Positions 28,901 through 40,221 of a stretch of 64,000 nt of DNA are shown piece by piece (position 1 is the first letter of the stretch; the number at the start of each line of letters is the position of its first letter). The notes below the pieces were generated by a model. The model did no database searches. It was not told the DNA's origin and saw nothing but the letters and a program-made list of their open reading frames with translations. Origin of the DNA: Pseudomonas sp. TH31 (GTDB taxonomy: Bacteria > Pseudomonadota > Gammaproteobacteria > Pseudomonadales > Pseudomonadaceae); assembly GCF_016650815.1 (NCBI RefSeq), contig NZ_JAEKEZ010000038.1:186001-250000 (forward strand), written 5' to 3'. Made by a program: the position numbers and the translations under genes.

Positions 28901-30809
28901 CAACCTGTTGTCGCAGGCGCTGTTCGATGAGCTGGGGGTGAGTGTCGCCCCGCATCGTTTCTATGCCCTCAACACGCTGGCCGCCATCAGCGAAGAGCTG
29001 GCGGACCGCCAGCCGCGAAACAGTGATGGCGACCGCCAGCAGGCGCGTGAGACGCCGCAGCCAGCGGCCCTGACTGAACAGGACGATCAGATCGCGATCA
29101 TCGGTTATTCCGTATTGATGCCTGAAGACCTTGAGGCACCGGGGTTCTGGCAGGCGTTGCTGGATAATCGAAGCCTGATCTCCAGTACCTCGCGTCCCGG
29201 TTTTACCGCGCCGCTTCAGGCCGGGTTCCTGAACAACATCAAGGCATTCGATGCCCGGCTGTTTTCCATTTCACCGCTGGAAGCCAACTACATGGATCCG
29301 CGTCAGCGCCTGCTCTTGCAGACGACCTGGCGCACACTCGAAGACGCCGGCTATGCGCCGCAAGCCCTGGCCGGCAGTCGAACCGGCTGCTATATCGCAG
29401 GAACAGGCGCCGACTACGCCACGCTGCAGGCCAGGTTCTCCACGTCACCGACTCCGTACACCTTGCCCGGCAACTCGTTGAGTATCCTGGCCAATCGTCT
29501 GTCGAGTTTTTTTGATTGGCGCGGCCCGTCCTTCACCTTGGATACCGCCTGCTCAGGTTCGTTGAGCGCACTGGTCAAGGCGTGCCAGGATCTGGCTTCG
29601 GGTGTGTGTGAAGTCGCGCTGGCGGGCGGCATCAACCTGATTGCCGATGATCAGATTTCCCTGGGGCTGCAGGCCGGCAACTTCATGTCGCCGCGGTTTC
29701 GTTGTGCCAGTTTCGATGAGTCTGCCGACGGCTATGTCCGCGCAGAAGGCGTGGGCTGTTTCTTGCTTAAACCCTTGCGCCAGGCCCGGCAGGATGGGGA
29801 TGCCATTCATGGTGTGATACTGGCACACGGTGAAAACCATGGCGGGCGGGCCAACTCCCTGACCGCGCCTAACCCGGCGGCTCAGGCAGCGCTGTTGACC
29901 CGTGTCTACAGTCCCGGCCTCGCCGCGCAGGTCAGTTACATCGAAACCCACGGCACCGGCACCTTGTTGGGCGATCCGATCGAAATTGATGCGCTCAAGG
30001 CCGCCTGGCGCGAACTGTGCCCGAACCAGCCCGAGCAGTCGGTCTGGCTGGGGGCCGTAAAGTCCAATATCGGTCATCTGGAGCCGGCCGCCGGAGCCGC
30101 GTCGCTGGCCAAGGTGCTGCTGGCCATGCAACACAGCACCCTGACGGCGAACCATCACTTCAGCCGGTTGAATCCACTGATCAACCTTGAGCAGTCGCCA
30201 TTCTCGATCCTTACCCAAACACGGCCGTGGCCTTCGCCGCAGGTGGCGGGTATCAGTTCGTTCGGTTTCGGTGGCGCCAATGCTCATTTGGTCGTTGGCC
30301 AGGCGCCGCACCGTGAGCGATGTGCCAATCTTCACACCTGTTATCTGGTGACGTTGTCCGCTGCCAGCGACAAAGCCTTGCAGGCCATGCGTGAACAGCT
30401 CAAGGACTTTTTGACCGACACATTGCAGACCGATCCGTCGCGCCTCGACCTGGAGCAGGTTGCCTACACGTGTAACAGCGGTCGTGCCCAGGCGGAATTC
30501 AGATTGGCCTGGGTGGCCAGCAGTCTCGCCGATCTGGTGCAGCAACTGGCACTGCCGTCGGCCTCATGGCGTGCGGCCGCTCAAGCCAATGGCGACGTTG
30601 CTGCATCGCTGCTCGCAGACTTGCCCCGGCACGAAGCGTTGTCAGCCCTTAGAGAATGCTTCTTGCAGGGCGAGACACTGGATTGGGCGAGCTTACATCG
30701 GGGCGAAAGCGGTCAACGAGTACATCTGCCGACTTATCGCTTCGACGAGCGCGACTACTGGTTTGACCAGGTACGCCCAAACCGTGCCGCGCAGGAATCG
30801 GCCAGATGA
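25933..30809 (+). CDS. LkcA-like hybrid NRPS/PKS starter protein (C-A-T-KS), one frameshift
   Basis: Two frames form one gene. The condensation domain (to about 27160) stops at GGPYDLG because the G run at 27036-27039 is one base short; restoring it continues VNFHHDAKGLSLSVDIP and gives 1625 aa. Domain order: C (active-site region SHLIFDG in place of HHxxxDG); A (FTSGSTGVPKG at about 27715, NVYGPTEATIW, GRADSQLKINGHRIE, TTSGKVDLR); T (GWLGLNSISYN near 28890); KS (DTACSGSL near 29545, ETHGTGT near 29945, KSNIGH near 30065); trans-AT-type post-KS linker. No AT is present. The A-domain pocket reads D-I-L-Q-V-G-V-I-W-K, close to the glycine code. It should load glycine, acylate it, and extend it with malonate. 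The next gene overlaps by four bases. Confidence 0.85.
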
Positions 30810-31612
30810 TCGGGGAGGGTATTTTTGCCCCTTTCATTCAGGCCCGGGGCCACGCTGCGACACTCTGCGTGCCGCCCCATCATCCATGCTTTTGCGATCA
30901 TCAGGTGCGCTCGATACCGGTCTTGCCCGGCGTGAGTTATCTGGAGCTGGTCTTGAATGCCGCGAAGCTGCTCTTTCCGCACTTCACGACAAGCACGCTG
31001 GAAGACTGTCTGTGGTTGCGGCCGTTTCTTGGCAACGTCCCGTCCCCGCGACTGAACATCGAGTTCAAGCCGGTCGGTGATGAGCGTCTGGCGTTTACCG
31101 TGGGTGACCAGGAACATACCTATGCTCTGGGCTGCCTCTGCGCCGAGCCCGCAAAAACGGACGTTCCTGCGCAGGGGCAACGTATTCGCGAGCAATTGGG
31201 GCTGCACTTCAGCCGGTATTTCAATCATCAGCAGGTGTACGCCGAGTTCACCGGCATGGGGATCGACTACGGCCCGTTCTTCAAAAAAATCAGTGAAGTG
31301 CGCATCCATGAGCAACAGTCCCTGGCGTTGCTTTCAAGGCAGGCCGGCGCCGGATTTTGCTTCAGTAATCTACTGGACTGCGCGTTTCAATCGGGCATGG
31401 CCATTTCCATTGGCACCGAGCGCGGCAGCCTGATGCCGTTCTCGCTGGGCACGCTGGTGCTGCATGCCCCCATCGACTTCAGCCACACGAATGAATACTG
31501 GGTCACCACCCAGAAAAACACTGAGTTTCGAACCGACATTTGCGTGCTCAGCCATGACGGCAGACCGCTGATATCGGTTCGCGACCTGGGCGTCAAGCCG
31601 TCTCTTCTGTAA
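30806..31612 (+). CDS. LkcB-like free-standing PKS dehydratase
   Basis: 268 aa with a PKS DH hot-dog fold. The first catalytic region reads CDHQVRSIPVLPGVSYLEL, that is HxxxSxxxxP instead of the usual HxxxGxxxxP; the histidine is kept. The second is LLDCAFQSG with the DxxxQ signature. The YGPFFKKI motif lies between. As a separate protein it would dehydrate beta-hydroxyacyl chains in trans for several modules; a discrete DH (LkcB) is a known oddity of the lankacidin system. The four-base overlap with the preceding gene implies equal expression. Confidence 0.82.
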   Translation: MIGEGIFAPFIQARGHAATLCVPPHHPCFCDHQVRSIPVLPGVSYLELVLNAAKLLFPHFTTSTLEDCLWLRPFLGNVPSPRLNIEFKPVGDERLAFTVGDQEHTYALGCLCAEPAKTDVPAQGQRIREQLGLHFSRYFNHQQVYAEFTGMGIDYGPFFKKISEVRIHEQQSLALLSRQAGAGFCFSNLLDCAFQSGMAISIGTERGSLMPFSLGTLVLHAPIDFSHTNEYWVTTQKNTEFRTDICVLSHDGRPLISVRDLGVKPSLL

Positions 31613-31643
31613 AGCGCAGATCATATTCATATGGAGGTGAAAC

Positions 31644-34600
31644 ATGAGCCAGCCCGTTCTCCCGTTCTCCCAGGTTGCATCATTGGTATACGCACCTCGG
31701 TGGCAGTGTTCGAAGCTTGCGCCCGACAGTCGCGCCTGCATCGAGCGTGACATTCTGGTCGTGGTTCCGGCCAGGCAGGTCACTACTGTCGAAGCGCTCA
31801 AGCGATGGTTGCCCGATGCGCAGTCACTGCTGCTCAATGCCGAAAACGTCGAGCGGATAGGGCACTTGGTCGAGAGCGGTGCGGTTTCGCGCATTGTTTT
31901 CATGTCGGTCACGCCTTGGCGCGATGGCATCGATGATCAGGCGATAAAAGTCTTTCTGCAGATGAACAAGCGGCTGGCCAAACTGGCGCATGTGCGGCTG
32001 GATATCGTGACGGTCAAGTCGATCGTTTCACCGGCTGCCGAAGCACCGACCCATCCGGTCGACAGTGTCTACATCGGTCTGGGGCAGACAGCGGCCAAGG
32101 AGTTTGGTGGCTGGGACGTGCGCTGTTTTTCGTTGGCGGCGTTCACCCAGGAGCATTTCCGGGCGGCCTTGCAGGGGCAATTCCCGGTCGAGAGCGGCCA
32201 ACCGATTACCCTTGATGACCAACAGTGGTGGACACAGACCCTGGCCGCTCAGTCACTGGCGCCGGTCGATACAGCCACGGGCTTTAAACAAGGCGGCACC
32301 TACCTGATATTCGGCGCTACCGGTGGTCTGGGAAGTATGCTGGCTCATTATCTGGCCAGTCGTTATCAGGCCTGTCTGATTCTCGTCGGCCGTCGCGCCA
32401 GCGCCGATGAACTGCTCGCTGATCTGCGGCCCTTGGCCGCCAGCGTGGTGTATGAGCAGGCTGACCTGGCCGATGCGGCCGCGGTCGCGGCACTGTTGGC
32501 GCGTTATCCTGAAATAGACGGGATCATTCATTCAGCGCTGGTGCTCGATGATGCGGTGCTGAGCAACATGACCGAGCAGGCGTTGATGCGTGTGCTGGAG
32601 CCGAAGTTACACGGCATGGTCAATCTGTTGAATGCAGTCCGTGGGCGGGACTTCGATTTCGTTCTGCTGTTTTCCTCGATCCAGTCCTACATTGCCAACG
32701 CCGGTCAGGCCAATTACACGGCGGCCTGTGTCAGCAAGGACGCGCTGGGTGGATTGCTGCGTGACGTCCTGATGGTCAACACCAAAGTCATCAACTGGGG
32801 GTATTGGGGCTCTATCGGCATTGTCGCCTCGCCCCTCTACCGTGAACGCATGCAAAAGCTGCAGATCGGTTCGATCGAGGCGCCGGAAGGGCTGGCGATC
32901 ATCGAGGCGTTGCTGCACAGCGCCGTCCCGCAGATCAGTGTGGTCAAGGCGTCGCCGCAAGCGCTGGAGCGGCTGCGTATCAGCCCTCATCCGGAGGCCG
33001 GGATAGAGACCCCGGTGAGCGCTGCGCAATCGCTGCTGGCTGCAGTCGTTCCGGCCTTTGACCCCGACAGTGAGCGCGTGCGCCGTAATATTGGCTTGTC
33101 CCTGGGACTGCAAAATTATGCACGTGCGCGCCTGGCGCAGACCACGATTCCAGCGATGACGGTGCCCCGACACGCCAAACTGGTGGCCGCCATCAAGGCC
33201 ATTGCACCAAGCCACGGCCCCAGTCGTGAGCAACTGTTGAGCGAGTTTCCGCAAAGCGCCGGACATGTCGCGTTGCTCGACGCTTGCCTGGCCCGCTACC
33301 CGCAAATACTCAGCGGTGAAATCGACCCGCTGACCGTGTTGTTTCCCGAAGGCAGTTTCGCGCTGGTCGAACCGGTGTACCGGGACAACCCCCTGGCGGA
33401 TTATTTCAACAACATCGTGGCACAGGTCGTCGACCGGTTTGCCCGTCAACAAGCGCGACCCTTGCAGTTGCTTGAAGTGGGCGCCGGCACTGGCAGTACC
33501 TGTCAATTCGTGCTCCCGGTATTACAAGGGCGCGAGGCTACTTACACCTTCACTGACCTGTCCCATGCCTTTTTGAACAAGGCGCGCAGCCGTTTTTCCG
33601 AGTACGGATTCGTGCGTTACGAGCTCTGCGATATCGCGCAACCGACCACCAGCGATGAGCGTTACGACGTCATCATCGCGACGAACGTCATCCATGCGAC
33701 CGCTGATCTCCCGGCAACCCTGGCCAATGTGCGTGATCGGCTGGCGCCCGGAGGTATTTTCATCCTCAATGAAATAACGTCCTGCCAGGACTACGCCACG
33801 CTGACCTTTGGCCTGACCGAAGGCTGGTGGTTGAGCGTTGATCCTTACCGGATCCCCAACAGCCCGCTGGTGGCTGCCGCGACCTGGCGCTCGTTGCTCG
33901 GCGAGGCCGGATTCAGCGCAACGATCGGCCACGGTTCCGAGGATCAGCAGGTGATCGTTGCCAGGCTTGAGCCCGCAGCCGTTGCGTCTGCGGCAGAGGC
34001 CGGCGCCACCCCGAACGCGGGCGTCGCAGGTGATCCCCAAGCCTCGGTAGAACACTGGGTACGCCGGGTGATCGCCGATGTGCTGCACGCCTATGAAGAC
34101 GAAATCGATGTTGACCAGCCCTTCAACGAGTACGGCGTCGATTCGTTGATTGCAATGGAGTTGCTCAAACCCTTCAAGGAAAGCCTTGGGTATCTGCCGG
34201 CCACCGTGTTGTTCGAACATCCCACCATCGCGCGTCTGGCGCGGCACTTCCTGACGGAGTTCGGCGAGGTGGTGCAGCGTGCAGCCGGCGCTATGCCGCC
34301 GCTCGCCGCTGGCGTACAGCAACTGCCAACCGCAGTAACGCCGATAGCGCAGCCTGCGCTCGCGCCAACCGTCACTGCCGTCGCGACAGCGCCAACTTCG
34401 CAGCGGCCGGCCAGCGCGCTCCTGCGTCAGGTGATTGCCGAGACCCTGTTGATGGAGCCTGATGAGTTGGAGGACACGGTGCCGTTCAAGGAATACGGCA
34501 TCGATTCGATCATTTCACTGGAGTTGCTCAAACCGTTGCGTGAGCGTTTTGGTTACTTGCCGGCGACGTTGCTGTTCGAATACCCCACCGTTGACCGGCT

Positions 34601-37255
34601 GGCTACTTACCTGGAGCAGCATTACCCCAAGGCCGTCGGGCCACAGGCTTCAGAGCCTGCCCCGGTGGCCAACGAGTCACTGAGTGAGCCTGCGCAACCG
34701 TTTTTCGCCGGCGCCGGCATGGACACAGCGTCGCCGGCGCGAGCCGATGATCTGGCGGTTGTCGGTATGGCGGGGCAGTTTCCCGATGCCGATGATGTGC
34801 AGGAGTTCTGGGCCAGTTTGCAGGCCGGGCGTCAGTGCACCGCTTCTATTCCAGGCCAGCGCTGGCCGCTGGAAGGCTTTGAGAACCCGCGCAGTCCGCT
34901 CGAAGGGGGAGCTACACCTCAATCGGTGGCTTTGTGCGGGATGTCGACGCGTTCGATCACCAGTTTTTCAATATCACGCCGCGTGAAGCGCAGCGGATGG
35001 ACCCCCAGGAGCGCCTGTTCCTGCAGAACGCTTATCAGACGTTCGCCGATGCCGGTTACCGGCGCGGTGATCTGAAGGGCAGTGAAACCGGGGTCTTTGT
35101 CGGGGTGATGAATGGCGGTTATGCCTGGCATCAGCCCGAAGAACCGACGGATCCGACGCCGACGTCGCTGTTCTGGTCGATTGCCAATCGTGTCTCCTAC
35201 CTGTTCGATCTCAAGGGGCCGAGCATGGCCATCGATACCGCCTGCTCGGCGTCGTTGACCGCGCTGCACCTGGCGTGTCAGGCGGTACGCAGCGGCGACT
35301 GCAGCCAGGCACTGGTCGGTGGCGTCAACTTGATCGTCAACCCGCGTCATTACGAGCAGCTCTGCAGCCTGCACATGCTGTCGCGTTCGGGCACCTGCAG
35401 CCCGTTTGGCTCGGCGGCGGACGGTTTTGTTGACGGCGAAGGCATCTGCGCGATCCTGATCAAACCCTATGCCGATGCGATCCGTGCAAATGACCGTATC
35501 TACGGTGTGATTCGCGGGACAGCCATTAATGCCGGTGGCCAATCCAACGGTTACTCGGCCCCCAACCCTGAAGCGCAATCGCGGGTTGTCGGCAAAGCCC
35601 TTGAACGTGCCGGGTTGACGCCCGCCGACATCCATTTTGTCGAAGCTCACGGCACCGGCACCGAATTGGGTGATCCGATCGAGATCCGTGGCCTGAGCAG
35701 TGTGTTCAAAGGAGTGGCAGCCGGCTCAGTTGCCATTGGTTCGGTCAAAGGTAACGTCGGGCACCTGGAGTCGGCGGCGGGGATGACCGGCGTCATCAAG
35801 GTCCTCAAACAGTTGCAGGCTCGTACGTTGGCCCCCTCGATCAATGCGCAGCAGATCAACCCATTGCTGAATCTTGCCGACACGCCGTTTTACCTGGTCC
35901 AGCAACTCCACGCCTTGCCGGCCAACGGAACGTTGTATGGCTCTGTCAGTTCTTTTGGTGCGGGCGGGGCCAATGCTCACGCGGTGTTGCAGTCGGTGCC
36001 GGCGCCAGTGGCACAGCCGACGACCGAGGTGAACATCGCGCTTTTGTCGGCGCGTACCGAGGCGGGTCTACAACGTCAAATCGACGCGCTGCACGACTGG
36101 CTGGAGCAGCACGATCCGTCGCTCACCGCGATCAGCTACACGCTGTGTTGTGCGCGGGAACACTTCGCCTATCGCCAGGGGTATGTGTTTTCAAGCAAGG
36201 CGCAGTTGTTGAGCCTGCTGCGTGAAGATTTGCAGCAGCGTGCGCCTGCGGTGGCCGATCCGGTCGATGCACCGTCGATGGCTCAAGCGGTGGCCGGCAG
36301 CGTTCGGCTGCAGGCGGCTCAGGCTGGCGAACTGGTCCTGGCGTTCAGGGCGGGGCAGGACATTGCATGGTCTGCATACTTTTCCCGGCGCGAGGTCGTC
36401 TCACTGCCCGGTTATCCGTTCGAGAAAACCCGGTCGTGGGTCAAGTCGACACAAAGTGCGTTCCATCACGCCAATGATCTGGTACGCCAACACTCGATTC
36501 TTGGTACTGAAATCGCGCCGGCCGCCTGGGCGCTCGCGCACTGCCTGGAGAACCGCCGCGACGTGGCCTTGAAAGCCGTGATATGGCGCAGTGTCATCCG
36601 CGATCTGGACGACGTGTTGCTGGACATCAACGGTGAGCGATTCGAATTGCGTTCCCTGGATCACGCACAGATTTACTGCGAAGGGCTGTTGCAACCCGCT
36701 GTCGAAAACACGCTGGTGAACTGGCCGGCTCCCGAGCCCTCGTCAACCTTTCTGGAGCATCAGGAGATTTACCGGCAGTTCACTCGGCTGGGTTACCAGT
36801 ATGGCGAGGATTTGCGGCCTCTGCGTTGGGCAAAGGTGGGGCACACCAGCGTCAGGACATTGCTCGATGCAGGGCGCGATTGGGGGTACCGGATATCACC
36901 GGCATTGCTCGACGGCGGCCTGCAAACCGCCATTTTGATCCCGCAATTGCGAGGTCTTGGCGCGGACGAACTGCTGGTGCCTTACCACTTGGGCGAGTGC
37001 CGGGTGTTGCGCATTCCGGAGCATGAAGCGGTGTTCTGCCACTGCGTCATGCGCCCGGCGCAGCCCAGTGATCGATCGGTGACCTTTGATTTGCTCTTCA
37101 GTGACGGCCAGGGCCGACCGCTGATTGTCATGCGTGAGCTGACGTCGGTGGTGGTGCATAAAAGTGCATTGAAAACCGAGCGGCCTACGGGCATCGATCG
37201 CGACTTTTCAGCGGTTCACAGACCGTCGCCGATCGTAGCCTTCGACCTGGACTAA
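31644..37255 (+). CDS. LkcC-like trans-AT PKS (KR-cMT-ACP-ACP-KS-DH*), one frameshift
   Basis: The start at 31644 has GGAGGTG upstream. The frame is lost in the G run at 34905-34909, inside the KS; one added base gives 1870 aa. Domains: KR (about 32280-33000; FGATGGLGS; LDD motif of B-type KRs; catalytic Tyr in NYTAAC, where the usual Asn is Cys); C-methyltransferase (about 33040-33970; LLEVGAGTGS); two ACPs (GVDSLIAMELL, GIDSIISLELL); KS (DTACSASL near 35240, EAHGTGTE, KGNVGH); C-terminal DH-like region (36465-37170) with YGEDLRPL and LLDGGLQTA but no recognisable HxxxGxxxxP, so probably inactive. In lankacidin synthesis LkcC is the protein believed to work iteratively. It lacks AT and ER. 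Confidence 0.85.
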
Positions 37256-37268
37256 GAGAGGAACGCTC

Positions 37269-38117
37269 ATGTTGATAGGTATGTTTCCCGGCCAGGGATC
37301 ACAGTTCCCTGGCATGGGGCGGGAGTTGTTCGCCCGCTATGCGCTGCAATGCGAAATCGCCGACGACATTCTCGGTTACTCGATAACCGCCTTGTGCAAC
37401 GGTGAAGACTCCCCGCGCATGAACTCAACGGCTTACACCCAACCGGCGATTTTTTTTGTCAGTTGCCTGGCCTGGCTTGAACGTCAACAGCAAACCGGTG
37501 ACCTGCCGCAACTGCTGATCGGCCACAGTCTGGGCTTGTATGCTGCACTGTTCGGCGCCGGGGCTTTTGACCTGTCGACCGGCCTGCGGCTGGTGGCCAA
37601 AAGGGCAGAGTTGATGGCGGCAATGCAGGGTGGGGCGATGGCGGCGATCATTGGCGAGAACGTCGAACGGTTACCCGAGTTACTGCTTGAACATCAGTTC
37701 CATCAAATTGATATCGCCAACTACAACAGCCCGGTGCAGGCAGTGATCAGTGGTAAGTCCGAGGCTATCGACGCGGCGTGCAAAGCGCTGGAGCAGCACC
37801 GCCTGCGTTGTGTGCGGCTTCCCGTCAGCGGGGCTTTCCATTCCCGCTACATGGAACCGGCCCGGCTGAGCTATGTCGCGTTCCTGCAACAACAGACCCT
37901 GGGTTCTCCCGGCACACAGGTTATTTCCAGCACCAGTGGCGAACGTCTCGGGGAGGCGCATTTGCTTGAAGAAATGGGCTTGCAGCTTATTCGCCCGGTG
38001 CGCTGGACCCAAAGCATTCGCGCTTTGTGTTCACGCTTTGACGAGATTGCTTTCGAGGAAATCGGACCGGGCCAGGTCTTGACCCGCCTTAACGCTCAAT
38101 TGCTTGCGCACAACTGA
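37269..38117 (+). CDS. LkcD-like trans-acting malonyl acyltransferase
   Basis: 282 aa, FabD fold. GMFPGQGSQFPGMG is at the N terminus, the nucleophile serine in GHSLGLYAAL (about residue 87), an Arg in KRAELM that binds the malonyl carboxylate, and the catalytic His in GAFHSRYM. As the only AT in the cluster it must charge all ACPs. The Arg argues for malonyl transfer rather than the acyl-hydrolase role of PedC-type homologues. A 13-bp gap from the previous gene. Confidence 0.9.
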   Translation: MLIGMFPGQGSQFPGMGRELFARYALQCEIADDILGYSITALCNGEDSPRMNSTAYTQPAIFFVSCLAWLERQQQTGDLPQLLIGHSLGLYAALFGAGAFDLSTGLRLVAKRAELMAAMQGGAMAAIIGENVERLPELLLEHQFHQIDIANYNSPVQAVISGKSEAIDAACKALEQHRLRCVRLPVSGAFHSRYMEPARLSYVAFLQQQTLGSPGTQVISSTSGERLGEAHLLEEMGLQLIRPVRWTQSIRALCSRFDEIAFEEIGPGQVLTRLNAQLLAHN

Positions 38118-38147
38118 ACTGCGCTTACAGACACGGACGAGGTCGAT

Positions 38148-39560
38148 ATGAAACGCGAAAGGATTGCAATTATTGGCGGTGGCGCGGCAGGTACGACAGC
38201 CGCCTGGCAGCTGCGCACACTGCACGATGTCACCCTGTTCGAAGCCGGGCCGCGCCTGGGCGGCCATGCCTATACCCACCATTTTAATGTGGGTGAGGAC
38301 ACGCTTCACGTGGACATGGGGGTGGAATACTTCAACGAGCGCCTGGCCCCTAACCTGTTCGCGATGTTGCAGCAATTGGGGATCGATACCTACATCGCCC
38401 CCATGTCGTTTCGCGCGGCCTTTCCCGGGTTTGACAATACCTGGAGCAATCTCCACGGCGGGGGGCGACTGCGGGGTGAGCTGGCCGATGAGATCGACCG
38501 TTTTCATCTGGACATGACCCAGGTGCTCAGCGGCGGTGATCCGCGTTACAAGAAACTCAACATTGGCGAGTTCCTGACCGAGCGCAACTACTCCGAAGCC
38601 TTCCGGCAGCAGGCGTTGCTGCCCTTGCTGACGACGTTTTCCGGGTGCAATGCGCCTTCGCTGGAATACACGCTCATGTACGTGGCGATCTCGTTCAACA
38701 TGAGCCTGTTGTCTTTTTTCACGCCGGGTGTCTGGCGTAAAGCCAAGGGCGGTATCGATGGCTATTTGCTGCAGCTCGGCGAATTGCTCGGCGCGCGGGT
38801 GCGCCTTGCCTGCCCGATACGGCAAGTGCGCAAGGACACCGGTCGCGGCTGGCTGGTCGAGACTGCACAAGGCGACATTGAGCCGTTCGACACTGTGGTA
38901 TTTGCCACACACGCCGATGTCACTCTCAAGTTGCTTGAAGCACCGACCGCCGAACAACGGGACATTCTTTCGCGTTTCGACTATGTCCAGACCCGCAGTG
39001 TGTTGCACACCGACGAACAGGTGCTGGTCGAAGGCGGGCACGGCGAGTACTGCGAGTTTTCCCGACCTTCGGGCCTCGGGGGCACGGGCCACGGGCAATT
39101 GACGCGAATCAACAATGCCCTGGCGCCCTATGCCCATGTGCGTGAGCCGGTGCTGGTGACGTTCGACCCCAAACAGGCGATCGCCCCTGAACGGCAGGTT
39201 CATGAACAGCACTGGAAGTTGCCGAAGCTGCGGCCGATCGACTTCTACCAGAAGTCACGCTATCGACGCATTCAAGGGCTTGGAAAGCTCTGGTATTGCG
39301 GCACCGACACCTCACTGACCGGCCACGAAGGGGCGGTGGTGTCGGGTATGGTCATTGCCCACCGTTTGGGTGCCGACCATCCCTATGCCGACAACAACCT
39401 GGCCGCCATTCAGTTCAATGTCATCAAGGACCTGATGGGGGTACACCGTCCCTCCGAGCGCTTCAAGGCGACATTGGGCAACCTGCTGTTCGCTGCCGCC
39501 AAAGGCACCTCACTGCACAAGAGCCAGTCGCATAAGTTCATCAAGGACGTCATCGTTTAA
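38148..39560 (+). CDS. LkcE-like FAD-dependent amine oxidase, candidate macrocyclase
   Basis: 470 aa of the monoamine-oxidase/protoporphyrinogen-oxidase fold. The dinucleotide motif IAIIGGGAAGTTAAWQL is followed by the Glu of FEAGPRLGGHAYTHH. The C-terminal FAD-binding strand is LWYCGTDTSLTGHEGAVVSG. In lankacidin synthesis LkcE oxidises the glycine-derived amide to an N-acyl imine and closes the carbocycle by a Mannich reaction. The same position between AT and PKS genes and the glycine-loading starter support the same role here. A generic COG2907-type oxidoreductase is the alternative, but such a gene would be unexpected inside a PKS operon. Confidence 0.82.
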   Translation: MKRERIAIIGGGAAGTTAAWQLRTLHDVTLFEAGPRLGGHAYTHHFNVGEDTLHVDMGVEYFNERLAPNLFAMLQQLGIDTYIAPMSFRAAFPGFDNTWSNLHGGGRLRGELADEIDRFHLDMTQVLSGGDPRYKKLNIGEFLTERNYSEAFRQQALLPLLTTFSGCNAPSLEYTLMYVAISFNMSLLSFFTPGVWRKAKGGIDGYLLQLGELLGARVRLACPIRQVRKDTGRGWLVETAQGDIEPFDTVVFATHADVTLKLLEAPTAEQRDILSRFDYVQTRSVLHTDEQVLVEGGHGEYCEFSRPSGLGGTGHGQLTRINNALAPYAHVREPVLVTFDPKQAIAPERQVHEQHWKLPKLRPIDFYQKSRYRRIQGLGKLWYCGTDTSLTGHEGAVVSGMVIAHRLGADHPYADNNLAAIQFNVIKDLMGVHRPSERFKATLGNLLFAAAKGTSLHKSQSHKFIKDVIV

Positions 39561-39608
39561 GCCGACCCAAAGGCTTGGCGAACCCATCATCTGACAGGGA
39601 GTTTCATT

Positions 39609-40163
39609 ATGTTGATCAAGGCCGACAACGTCTGCGTGGTTATTTTCAATATGCAGCTGGAAATGATTCCGTTGCTGCATGAAGGCACGCAAGTGCTCAA
39701 CAACTGCTGCTGGCTCGCCGATGTGGCACAGACCCTCGACGTGCCGACGCTGATTATCGAACACAGCAAACTCGGCGCACCGTCCCAGGCGTTGAAAGAG
39801 GTGGCGGGCGCCGCCTCTTACCTCGAAAAGACCTGGTTCGACTGCAGCTCGCATGACTCGATTGCCCATCCGCTTGAGGCCACCGGCCGGCGGCAGGTGG
39901 TGCTGGCGGGGGCCGAGTCACATGTGTGCCTGCTGCAGTCGGCACTGGGGCTGCGTGAATTGGGCTATGAGGTCAGCGTGATGGCGGATGCGTGCAGCGC
40001 CCGTAATCTTTTCGATCACCAGCACGCGCTGGCCAATCTGGCGCAGGCAGGCATACGCGTGCTGACTCGGGAAATGTTTTTCTTCGAATGCATACGCCAC
40101 TCCACGCGCCCCGATTACATCGATCTGGCGATGAAGTACCTGGACGGACGGTACATCCGCTAA
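39609..40163 (+). CDS. LkcH-like isochorismatase-fold protein with altered triad
   Basis: 184 aa, cysteine-hydrolase/isochorismatase fold. The nucleophile cysteine sits in GAESHVCLLQSALGLRE (about residue 110). The first triad residue, normally Asp in the opening strand (VxxFDxQ), is Asn here (VVIFNMQLEM). Lys is available in the EHSKLG loop. Loss of the Asp may abolish hydrolase activity or shift its chemistry. An isochorismatase-like gene (lkcH) of unsettled function is also part of the Streptomyces lankacidin cluster, though there it follows the PKS genes, as far as I recall. Confidence 0.8.
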   Translation: MLIKADNVCVVIFNMQLEMIPLLHEGTQVLNNCCWLADVAQTLDVPTLIIEHSKLGAPSQALKEVAGAASYLEKTWFDCSSHDSIAHPLEATGRRQVVLAGAESHVCLLQSALGLRELGYEVSVMADACSARNLFDHQHALANLAQAGIRVLTREMFFFECIRHSTRPDYIDLAMKYLDGRYIR

Positions 40164-40221
40164 GCGAACAAAGGGCCTGCCTGCACGCCTGCTTCGATGC
40201 TTACCCGAGAGATTTTTTTAT

